Assembly (NCBI RefSeq): GCF_964355755.1
Contig: NC_092676.1
Coordinates: 11,702,288 to 11,766,287 of the forward strand
Reading direction: 5' to 3'
Source of the DNA: Antedon mediterranea
Lineage: Eukaryota; Echinodermata; Crinoidea; Comatulida; Antedonidae
Length of the DNA: 64,000 nucleotides
Shown piece after piece: positions 1-12,400 of the stretch. Positions within the stretch are counted from its first letter, which is position 1, and the number at the start of each line of letters is the position of its first letter. The notes under the pieces are model-generated. The model was not told where the DNA came from, searched no databases, and saw only the letters and a program-made list of their open reading frames with translations. The position numbers were made by a program, and so were the translations under genes.

Positions 1-150
1 CCAGGCAGGCTTTCGCCCAGGCCGCAGCTGTGCTCAGCAAATACACATCTTGAGAAGAATTATGGAAGGCTTCAGAGACTACCAACTTCCGTTAATAGTC
101 ACCTTTGTTGATTTCAAGAAGGCCTTCGACTCGATCAATAGGTCAATAAA
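1..150 (+). mobile_element. LINE reverse-transcriptase fragment
   Basis: Translation of the first ~145 bases gives a GFRPGRS..Q motif followed by VTFVDFKKAFDSI, the fingers and first catalytic aspartate block of a non-LTR reverse transcriptase. It is cut by the window edge and ends abruptly near 145. The flanking 148-210 sequence (gtgccaaatgtgagcacgta) recurs near 5832, so this belongs to a dispersed family. Confidence 0.7.
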
Positions 151-351
151 CATCAGTGTGCCAAATGTGAGCACGTACTGTTCAGCGTCTTCGGAGGAAA
201 AACATTTAGTAGCATTGATATATAGATAATACAATCATTTTTAACCAAGAACAATTCACAACTGATACGTGACCGATTAAAACGTTTCAAAGTCAGTTCT
301 CTTATGAGTGTAGGCTTATATATGGAATAAAATATGTTAATAAAGTGATTC

Positions 352-489
352 TTACTGAGGAGGTTTTTGTTGAATATGATCTAAATCACTGCTACTTCTA
401 GATGACGGAACACTTGATTCATCTTCGGAAGATTTGTCTGCATCCTTTCTAGTTTTCGATAACAATACAAGTAGACCAATCACAGCAGC
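352..489 (-). CDS. Exon 32: end of TM5, Ser-rich cytoplasmic tail, stop
   Basis: The acceptor TTTAG is at 490-492 and the frame is phase 0 with the previous exon. It encodes AAVIGLLVLL, then the basic stop-transfer SKTRK, then an acidic/Ser-rich tail ending in TAA at 352-354. The stop overlaps a good donor (CA|GTAAGA), so a longer splice form running off the left edge is possible. No polyadenylation signal is obvious in the 350 bp beyond. Confidence 0.65.
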   Translation of the reverse strand, partial: AAVIGLLVLLSKTRKDADKSSEDESSVPSSRSSSDLDHIQQKPPQ

Positions 490-3400
490 CTAAATAACCA
501 TATGAGCATTTTAATATCTCACAACTAAACTCAACAACAGCAATCACCAACGTCGATATTGTCATTAAATTAATAGAATACAGTGTGTCAATATTCAAGA
601 AAATTAAAGAAATTATTTATGGATTTTGCATTAACCTTAAGCTTCGATCGCATTGGACTTAATTTGGTCAAATTAACCGAGTCATCAGCTAAATTGACTA
701 AGAAAAGTCCAATCCAAACACTGGCGACAATTCCCTTAGGGTCAAATTAACCAACTCAAATGGTTATTTACCTGTCCAGTAGAATTTACCATGGTCTCAG
801 TAAAACTAATCAGGTTGGGTAAAAAGTGCAATACGAACATGGTACTCGGGTAAACACATTACCTTGCAGACAATCGTAGTAAAACTAACTGCGTGAAATT
901 ATTATTATTAAGTACGAACAATTGTTAAATTTGAAGTTACTTTGGTAAAGTTTACTATTTTTCAAGCCCAAACAAAGCTTTAGAAAAGTTCTATTTCTTA
1001 TACATTGCGTTTATATTAGACCTATTTACATTTATTTATTTTAATGTTGATTTGTTAGTTAGTTAGAAAGCTTTCTTATTATTATTATATATTTTTAGGA
1101 AGGGACGGCATTTTTTAAATTGTATTACTGTGCTACTAAAAAGTTAGAAATAAGTTTCGAATCAATTATACCTACCAATGCTAACACCGCCAACGGAACA
1201 ACAAGTCCCCAAATGGCCCCATTGTCTGGATTTGGCCAATTTCTAGAATTAAAGTTTCAATAACAATAACGTTATTTTAATAAAATTTAATCGGAATTAA
1301 ACATACTAAAACATCTTTGGTTGAATAGAAAAGCCTTATTTGAATCTCGACTTCATGAAACTTTTTAAATTCATCATTATCGTTTCGTATCTATTATAAC
1401 AAATCCCATTAATAGTTTTTAAAAAGAGCTTTGGAAATGGTTGGTAGTCGACTGTACTTAAAATATTCATCCTAAATTTGCAATTAACGTAACTATATGA
1501 TTAGATAGAATATAAGGGTTAACATTGAAAACAAACCTGTATTTATCAGATGTATACACACTCCAAAGAACAGCACTTGTTATAGCCACAATAGCCGCTG
1601 GTGTTGTCCATCCGACAGCCTGATATACAAACTTACGTTTTCCACGTGTCATAGATGGACGGAACACATCTAAACATAAGTCTAATACTAGTATAAACAT
1701 CCATAAGAACACTGTCAGGATACTGTAATGTAGAGTCATCGCTAACCCATTTTGTTTATTCTACGAAAAAAAAAACAACAAATCGGACTACAGTAATTAT
1801 AAATTGCAAAGTGCAAATGGTTGGTTAAATTGGTTAAAAAGTATTAAAATATTTTAAGAGCACTATAATATAAAACACTTTACTCTAAATATAAACAACA
1901 TCATAATAGTATACAGATAAAAAAGATAAAGTGACAATATACACCATTTAAAAGTATGATGTAATACGGCACATATGAATTAACATATCTCTCTCGTCCG
2001 GCTATTGCACGATCTCAGTCTTTTTTATCTTTATCATAGTTTTATTTAAAGGATGATTTAAATCGTCACATACTTTCGTAGTCTTAGTAACTATCATTTT
2101 GTTTTATAGGTCAACCAAAATAGTGTTTAATCCTGCGATCCGGCACGCTTTATTTAATATATCTATCTACCCCATAATTGTTCTGAGAAAGAACAGAACA
2201 TTTCCTTTTCCAGATACAACAATAAATACAACAATCACACCTAGATATTTGTAGCTTTCAACTGATTCGATTTCATGATTATTATTTTTTAGGGGTGGGT
2301 TTGGTGGGGTCTATAGTTTACTATGTCGGTCGATTGGTCGGTCTGTCTGTCTGTCTGTCGGTCTGTCTGTCGGTCCGGTATCACTATGCATTGTAGCACG
2401 CGACTTAATGGCTGTTGGCCTTGTTTTAATTTAGCAGGAGGTAGTTAACCTTACAACAATTGGAAAAGCATCAATTTCATCATGATATTCTGTTTTACTA
2501 ACTCTACTCTTTAACAGGCCAACTATGGCGGTGTCATCAACGTATTTTAAGTAATGTGTCTATATATAAATTATATTCAATTCTGACACAATGGAAAAAC
2601 TTTGGGAAAAATCTCAGCCTTTGATACCTACCTTATCTATCTCAGATGTATCGCGAAACGTAGATTGGATAACATTAGTTTTCAGTATTATGACAAATTT
2701 TAGCCTTTCTTTTTTTCAGGGTTATTTTCACACATTCGCGCTGATCAACTTGCTTCCGGCCGGGTCCCGTTACTTCCCGCAAAATGGCCCAAATCCTTCG
2801 GGTGATCCAATGTTAGTATTGACGTATACCAAAAATACCTTCTGTGTTCGATTACATAAGATACGTTTGATCCATTCAATTATAAACGGATTCACCTCTA
2901 CCTTATTCAACTTATTTATTAAATGGCGGGATTGAGGGTATCCAATGATGAGGAGAAGTCATTAAAGGTTACTTTCGCATAACATTTTAAATTATTTGTA
3001 TTCTGTTTAAAAGTTGGGTGATAGTTAGAATTGCATCATCAACCGATCTGGTTGGTAGACGAACTGATATGGATCAATTAAACAGAGCCCGTTTCTCAAG
3101 AATAAGTCTATGAACCACAGGAGATATCCAGGGTTTGACTTTTTTACGGGAGCGACGAACTGGAATACTATCATTGACACAAGCGAGAAGGAAATCCGAA
3201 AACTGATCCCATGCCACATTGATGTCAGTGAAGTCCCATGGAGTCAACAAAATTAGGCTCTGATAATGTTCAACGTTTGCTTTGTGGTACAGATAACTTT
3301 CACGGAACACGTTGGGTAGTTTTCCAGGAGATCCGCGAATTCTAAACGTTACCATATGATGGTCAGAATTGGCAAGACCTGCATCAATTTTTACTTCACA

Positions 3401-6400
3401 CAAACGATCCGGGTGGGAAGTAAATATAAGATCAATTATTGTATTAGAACTAAAATCATTCGATGATATAGTTACGCCAAGAACTAGTTGAACATACTAC
3501 TGTACATAAATGTATAATTACTGAATGTATACTGCATTGTACTATATTATTGTAAAATGAGCAACTTCTTGGAATTCTTTATTATCCAAGTAGTGATTGA
3601 ATAGAAACATTTCTCCAGTACATTTAATAGCATGATTTATATGTATTTCTTACAGTTTATCATCTGAGCCGCTACAGAGTGCAACAATAAAGGTCAATTT
3701 GATGTACCGAATAAGAGCAATATGTACAAATGTATTTTTAGTCGCGTGGAAGCGACTCTATAGTTCACTATGTCGGTCGGTCGGTCTGTCTGTCTGTCTG
3801 TCTGTCGGTCTGTCTGTCGGTCTGTCTGTCGGTCTGTCTGTCGGTCTGTCTGTCTGTCTGTCGGTCCGGTATCACTATGCGTTTTATCGCTTTATGACCT
3901 TATCTTGATATCAGTTTAATCTAGCTAAGTCAATTTTTCACAGAATATTCCTTATGGCCAGGAATCGATGTGGTTATGTTTTCACGGTGCGCAATAAAAA
4001 ATTACGCGGTCTACGCACGATTTAACGAAATCACGTTTGTAATCATATCTTAACAACCATGAATCACAATTAAATAAAATTTGGTACTCATAAATTTCAG
4101 GGCATAAATCATCATATGGCAATACAATTACGTGCGTAGCGCATGTAACGCATGCGTAAGCGCGCTTAAAATTTTCAAAATTTATTTTCGATGAAATAAG
4201 AGTACGTTTCAGGCAATTTTAAGCGTTTACAAAATTGCCATGAGTGCGCAGATTTTTGCGCGCGCACTGCGCGTTAAATGTTATTGCGCACTCTTCTTGC
4301 CCGATTTCTGTTTTCTTGACTTACTTTTCAACTCGAAATTACGTTATACGAGCACGTCAAAAGTGACAGGCTACGCACGTGTAAATTAAAAAAATATAAA
4401 TGTTTTTAAACATTTCAACATTTTTAAACATGTTCAGTAATTTCGGTCAGTATAATTCACTATGTCGGTCGGTCCGTCTGTCTGTCGGTCTGTTTGTCTG
4501 TCGGTCCGGTATCACTATGCATTGTAGCACGCGACTTAATGGCTGTTGGCCTTGTTTCTAGTTTAATCCTCCTTAAGTCCACGGAGAAAGATGTGTCAGA
4601 AATGATAGATTATACAACTTACTTTGTCATGGACCTTGTCAAAACCAGTTTCAGCTAACATGGCAATGTTAGATGCTTGGATAGCAAGAAGAATGCAACG
4701 GATAATTGTAGATTCTGGCATTTTCTTCAAATTACTATAAATAAATTGAAGTCGGAATAAGTTTAATTGTCTGTTAAATGAGGTCATTGAGTTTAAATTA
4801 AAACAAAATCACACCTTAATTTCATTGTAGCAGCAATTGATGCCGAGGCAAATGCGAAAGATACTGCGGAACTGGTCAAACCAATTGCCTTCAGAGAACG
4901 TGTAAGGCCAGCCTAAAACAAAAGAGATCACACACTCTGCTCATTTTGTATACCTAACAATACCTTTATATTTTTTGTCACAAAACCATCTGTATAACGC
5001 AAGTGGCTGCCAAATCGTATCGTAAAAAAATATCAAGATTTCAAGAGGATATAAATGGAGTCGTCAGCTAGCTCCGCGCCCCCATTGTAAAAAAAAGTTG
5101 CTTTAAGCGGTGATATTTATTATTTACACAGTTCGCGGATTTGAATTTGAATGTTCTGAGCATTAATATTAATGGCCACAGCGTTTTACTCACTGAGATC
5201 TACGAAATTTATTATGTTCCATGAGCACGTGTAATTAATTAAAACTCTAACAATGCGATTAGTCGATACGGTTGGCACTACAGATGAGATTGAGTAGTTG
5301 ATACATGACGTAACAACTCGCGAATCGTGGCCGCTCAGACGTCAAAATGCTGTTTTTGCCTTTATATTTTTTGTCACAAAACCATCTGTATAACGCAAGT
5401 GGCTGCCAAATCGTATCGTAAAAAAATATCAAGATTTCAAGAGGATATAAATAGAGTCGTCAGCTAGCTCCGCGCCCCCATTGTCAAAAAAAGTTGCTTT
5501 AAGCGGTGATATTTATTATTTACACAGTTCGCGGATTTGAATTTGAATGTTCTGAGCATTAATATTAATGGCCACAGCGTTTTACTCACTGAGATCTACG
5601 AAATTTATTATGTTCCATGAGCACGTGTAATTAATTAAAACTCTAACAATGCGATTAGTCGATACGGTTGGCACTACAGATGAGATTGAGTAGTTGATAC
5701 ATGACGTAACAACTCGCGAATCGTGGCCGCTCAGACGTCAAAATTCTGTTTTTTGCCCTTTTTTAATGTTCATCCTTAAAATTCAGGAAAGTGATATAGT
5801 CTATCGTGTGCGGCCCATCAAATAACAGTAATGTGCCAAATGTGAGCACGTACCATTCAGCGGTTTCGGAGGAGATATGTAAAATAACGCGACCAATTTA
5901 GTAACATTAATAATAGATATTTCCATAATAGTCAGGGTCCTCGTGTAATTTCGTAGGATTTTTGTGTCCAAAGTAAATTTTCACTTTATTTTACTTTATT
6001 AGTAACAAGAACAAACCGAAATGTTACATTATTCAGCCACATTTCAAAATGATCAAGATAATATTGGTATCAAAATACTCTGCTATTTTTCTGGACTATT
6101 GACCCTTGACTCGCACTGTGTCTAATAAACGAGTAGTCATAGAAATTTAAATATGGTCTCAAATTGCTCAGACCATACATATTTATATTTATTGTAATGA
6201 AGTAGTTTGTAATCAAGTAAAGTTATTGACCTTTGATCTATTAAACATGAACTTGATGTATAAGCATTTATTTTTAGAGCATATATCGGCAATTAATTTT
6301 GGTAGGGATTAAAAATTGGGTTTATAAATATTATTATCACTTCAGTTTCTTGAATATTGAATTTTCTAATTCACATGTTTGGTTTATATATATTTAAAAA

Positions 6401-9400
6401 TATTGTATAATTTCTTATTCTTTATTGCCAATCAACAACAACAATAACACAAATAACTAGAAAGTATGTAGCTGAAAAGTGAACTAAATCCCTATGACAA
6501 GAGCCTGTGAATCCTCTTACCAAGTAGCATTTCAATAAATATATCAGAAAATATCCACACAAGAAATACCAAAAAACCGTTCATAAAAATACAAAAACAA
6601 GCAGAAAAGTAAAAACACTTTCCTCAGAGAAGAAATCCATTTTAAGTTTAAACAAAAATGTAGGAAAATTATCCATTAAAATTGAGTCCTTGACTTCGTC
6701 TTGGATTCCTTCCCACAATCGCGGGAAAATGTGAATTACTGATCAATGCAGGCAGTTAGTCCGTGCATACAAGTGTCTGAAACTTAAGGTTTCTAGACGA
6801 CGTGTATTGACACAAATATTTTTACGGACACTTCCACAGTCTATGTACCCCATTACCGTTTTACAGACAAATGACACATTCAGGTAGGCTCTACGGCTGG
6901 ATAGCCGAGGCCAATTCAGTTGTCCTAATCTAAGATCATAATCCATATTACCCCGTCTCTGTTTCAATGCTAACCTAGTGGCTCTACGTTGAACATATTC
7001 AATCTTATCAATCAACTTAACTGTTTGAGGAAGCCATGCAGGGATTCCATACTCAAGCATGGGAATAGTAAGTGCACGGAACATGGTCATCCCAAGTCAG
7101 ATTATGATCGATAATTACACAAAGATGAGAATGATTAAGAACAGCTTGAATTGGGGAATTATTGAGATAATATATCGGACGGTACATCCTTTTAGTTCTA
7201 GTGAAATGTAGAATACATGTTTTATTTGAATTTAATTCCATTTTGTTTGAGGTACACCATGTGTTTAGGTCCTGTTGAACTAAGAGTTCATCATTATCAC
7301 TATGTATATTTCTAAAACCAATGGTATCATCGGCGAAAAGAGCACAGGACGGCAAGCATGAAAACTGATCGTTGATGAATAAATTAAAGAAAAGAGGCCC
7401 AAAAACACTACCCTGGGATACTCCGGATGTTACAGAACGTGGGCCACTGATTGGAATAAAACATTTTGAATTCCATTGGATAGAAAAGAACGGATCCTTT
7501 TTCATATTTGGCCTCTAATGTTAAATTGTGAAGCGAATTTGTTGAGGACAGTTTGATGGGGTAATTTATCAAAGGCTTTAGAGTAATACAAAAAGATAAC
7601 ATCAATTCTAGGTGGACGTAGTTTGTCTAACGACGATGCCCAATTATGGAGGAGGTTAGTTAACTGCGTAACCCATGCTGAACATCAATGATACGCCCAT
7701 TGGAGGTGATATGTTCAAATATTGCAGATTTAAAAAACTATTTTACAACATATTGGTGGAAGTGACACGGGTCTGTAATTTGATATTTGATAGTTTTGTT
7801 TCCTGATTTGAAATATATATGCGATATCTTCCAGAACAAAGATATCTTTCCAACCTTTAGGGACAATTTGATATATATGGATGTACCGTATTAGGACCAG
7901 GGGCTTTATTAATATATTTATTTATTTAAGCTGGACTTAATATCACCTAAATCAAAACCTACCAGTGAAAGTTCGGGAACCGGAACGTAGGAACAATTGG
8001 AGAGGGGTTATATACAGTAACAAAAATATTTCTTACAAAAAACACTGCTCGACATTTTAAAATTAATCATTGTTCTTTCTTCAGATACCTTTAATTATGT
8101 ATCACATGCCCATTTAAAAATTGTCAATTTTGAACTTTAATTTGCTGTGGGTGCGTGTGTGTGTGTGTGTGACCTCAGCCTGTATGCATGCAACTGTATA
8201 CCCTCTAGAGACAACGTGACTTCACGGCGGTACAAGTGAGAACCCTCTTCCCAGTCTGTTCGCGTCAACCAATCAACGGGCGAGAATCCAAAATCGTTCA
8301 ACCGTGAGCCCTCATAGACTCTCTTTTCTCAGACGTTTTTTGGGTCCAGCAGCTGGGATCTATAAATTATAGTCGAGTTTACAAAGTCGCAAAACTGTCG
8401 GCCTTAGATACTATAACTGCTGCTTGCTTCTGAATGAGTAGTCCTCATAGGACGTAGCGGGCTAGAGAAGCAGCGTGAAAATTGAAGCAAAGTGATTATT
8501 GAAACTGTCAGCTATGACAGATGGAGCCAAAGTAGGAGATCCGTTGATATCAAATGTGGTTGGAGCCGGTGAACGCTTGCGTTCCCGAACAAAACGTCAA
8601 CATTCTTTCCGTGTCTTATCACTCGTGAACAAACGGTTCACATAATCAAAAATAAGATTTTTTGCACAACTGTTTGACATCATCGGACCACCCTGTACGC
8701 CTCCCATGTAATCGTGGTACCTCGGCTTTGGCCTTCTTAAATAATCTACGTTTCGTAGCTATCACTTTCATAATATCATCGTTAACACAGGGGTGACCTT
8801 TTCTCCTCTTCTTCTTCTCCTTTGCGACGAGGAACACAATCACGCACTAGAGCAAATATCAAGAAATCTTTCCCCTGCATCATCTACATTATTGTCAATG
8901 AATATTCCCCATGGAGCAAGAAGAAAAAACTGTAAGAGGTGATCAACGTCAGTTTTACGATAGGCTAGACAATATTAATCAAGTTTTTAGAATAAAATTT
9001 AGATTTCAAAATGTTAAAATAAATGGCATTATAGTCAATTTCAACAGGATTATCAATGATATTAGGTGATGATATTTGTTCAAGCCTATTAGTAAAAACC
9101 AGATCAATAATGATGCCAGTTTCATGGTTATTCAAACTAGGCCTAATAATACCATTTACTAGTGAATCCACTGCTTCATTAAAAGATGGAGGGATACAGT
9201 TAGGCTGATCCCAGTTTATGTTTAAATCACCAACAATAAATATGCTATCAAACATCGGTAATTCAGATAGAAGTGAGACAAGAAAATCATTGCTGAAGCT
9301 GTTCCAAAATGCAATAGGCATATGTGGAGGACAATAACAAGCAATGAATAACAATTTACATTTACGAACAGTAACAGAAACACAAATAACTTCATATGGA

Positions 9401-12400
9401 ATTGCAGAGTTATAATTCATATGAACAGGAACTAGTTCGTTCTTGACCGCAACTAGAACACTACCTCCTTTTTTATTTACTCTATCCTTTCGAAGTATCT
9501 GATACTGCGATAAAATGCCAAGCTTCGATGTAATGTCCCAAGAATGTCGACATCGTATATGGCAAGGTACGCTACCAGTTCGATTAATTTGTTGCGAATA
9601 CTCCTGGCCACTAGCACAGATACAAACATTGTTATCCAACACAATCGCATCTGCATTTTAAAAAAACTAGGCCGAAAGAAGTCGTACGCAAATCAAAAAG
9701 AATGACCAACAAAAATATATTCGTTGTACAGTGATTTATGAATTAAAATAAAAAGGGTTGACATTCCGCCAAAAGGCTTCGTTTCACAGCGTTTAAATGT
9801 AATTAAGAAGTGTTGACATTCCCCCAAAAGGCTTCGTTGTAAAAGGATTGATTTTCCACAAATGGCTTCGTTTGGCTTCGTTGTAATAAAGCATTAAAAT
9901 CGTTTAATTGGTACGTTAAAAACCATAAGCAAAACACAGAGTACCACTTAAAAACGTTAGCAATGTTATAAACCCACAAATGGTTCTGTTTTTATGAACA
10001 TTGCCAAATATGTGGTGGATTGAAGAGTCGTGCAGCTGTTAAATACGATTAAAAAATGCCACCAACTTACATTAAAATCTGTAAGTACTGTAAACACATT
10101 TATCTATAAAAAAAATAGTAAAAGTTACAGTAGAAATACATTGCACTTCATACATTTTCCTCTCTATTCACTTCACTAAAATTACGTAGTCCAATAGATT
10201 CTTCCTGCACTTTTCCTGAAAAGTTAATTGCTATACTTTTCATTTTTTCCTGCTAAGAAATTGGACATGAAGTAAAGTTATTGATCTTTGACCTAAAAAA
10301 CATTAACTTGATGTAAAAGCATTTATTTATTTGAACATGTATCGGCAGTTATTTTAGTAGGGATTAAAAAATGGGTTTTTACATATTATTATCACTTTAG
10401 TTTATTGAATATCGAATTATCTAATTCACATATTTTGTTTTTATATATTTTATAAATATTATATAATTTATAGTGTAAGTAAACACATTTATCTATAAAA
10501 TAGTAAAAGTTACAGTAGAAATTCTTTGCACTGCATTAATTTTCCTCCTATCCACGTCACTAACATTATATAGTCCAATATATTCTTCCTGCACTATTCT
10601 TGGAATGTTAATTGCTATACTTTTTACTTTTTCCTGATAAGAAACTGGAGGTCCAAAACTGGACTATAACATGTTTAATTACATCAATTTTAATATAGAT
10701 ATCAAGCAGCACATAATTAATGTGTCAGCATTCTCGTCGTCAATGACAGTCAAGGAGTGAGAGTGGTTGATACCTTAAACTTTTTTACCTTTTATATTTG
10801 TTTTGCTTTGCTATAAATTCATCATGAATGGAATATTCCGTTTTATTTCCTAATGCTTGTTCTTCTTGAAACATTTTCATAGAGGTTTCTCATACATTGA
10901 ACTACTGCCGGCTATACATGAGTACGTGGTCATAGATGGAAATTTGTTTGCTTGGTTCCTTGGTTTTGCTTCTTCAACATGGATGTTTCGGGATATGAGA
11001 AGCAATCTTCCAATTCTAACATTGACTGCCATCTTGTAGTCATCGACAAGCCAGGGAGTGAGATTGTTAGAAGTGACCAAGAGGTTTTTAATGTTTACAG
11101 CATTTTATGATTTTTTTTCCTTCTAGACGTACATACCTCTTGACTGTCAAACTACTAAATGTTTTTAGTTTCATTTTCTTTTTAGGGTCGAGTACGAAAA
11201 CAGACTTTGCTCACAAACTTCAAAAAGCTTCAGCTCTTTGTTATCATCTCTGTTTAAGATATAATTATTGACTTCTTTTGAGATTATTACCGAGGCAATG
11301 TTTAAAAAAAAATGATTTGTTATGAAAGTTTTTTGATGAAGGATTTGCGCTCAATTCCCCTGAAAAACGAGGAAATACATCTAGTCAGTCGTTATATGTT
11401 GTGCGGCAGGGTAGTAATCATTTTTTTCAAGGGAAACCTAATCTTAAGTAATAATGCCAACAGGACCACCTACTAATTTTAACTGTTTTTGAGCCTGATT
11501 TTTTCTTAACATTCAGATTACATTCTTTTATTCTCTGTATCTGGTTCATCTACATTGTGCTCGATGGCAATGTATCAGACAACTGAATGCATAACATAAT
11601 TATCCTAGTGAGGCTAATGATTTGGAGGTCGTTCGAGTCCCACCCGAGAATTGCTTGCCATTTTTCGCATGTATTCCTAATGTACTCAGTATAAGTACAA
11701 ATTACGTAAGGGCAGGGAAAAAACATCTGACCAGTATTTATCCTTGTAATGTAAATAGCTATTCTTTATGAAATACTTCCAGTCATTTTAAACAAAATAT
11801 TGCATTGCAATAAATATAAATATGCAAGGTCTTTGCAATGTGAGACCATTTTTACATTTCTATGACGACCAGCCGTTTTTAAGATACAGTACGAGTCAAG
11901 GTCAAGGGCCAATAGTACAAAAAAAAATAGCATTCCGGTTGCATTTTGTAAAAATGTTCTATTACAGAGCATATAAATAATATATATTCCGAGTATTTTG
12001 ATATCAACATCTAGACCAAAGGGTTATGAAGATATGACCATTTGGGCGTCATTTTGAAATGGGGCTGTTACCATGATTACGGGGATCGTAAATATTTGTT
12101 ACCTAGCATTTTTTACCATAATAAAGTGAAATAAAGTGAAATCTCACTTCTTCACATTAAAATCTTACGGAATCGCTTTCTTCATATACGAGGAACCTGA
12201 ATACCGGAACTATTGTAAATCATAAACCTATTAGAGCATTTTGCATACAGTATTTACTTTAACACTTTGACTGCCAGAGGTTTTTCCAGTTAGAAACTGC
12301 CACCGCCAGCGTTTATAGCCCAATTCGATGTTTTTATTAAAGCTGATTGAAACTATGTATGTGATCTGATTTACATGTAATTTAGACTAAAATAATCATA

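Larger units (their letters stand above)
1761..4622. other. Intron 29, repeats only
   Basis: Between TM2 and TM3/4 exons lie three CGGT/CTGT minisatellite elements, a Helitron 5'-end-like piece and a LINE endonuclease fragment, listed separately. 3900-4440 is unassigned and locally CpG-rich (gcgcgcactgcgcg near 4258), resembling 55790-56060. No coding exon recognised. Confidence 0.5.
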
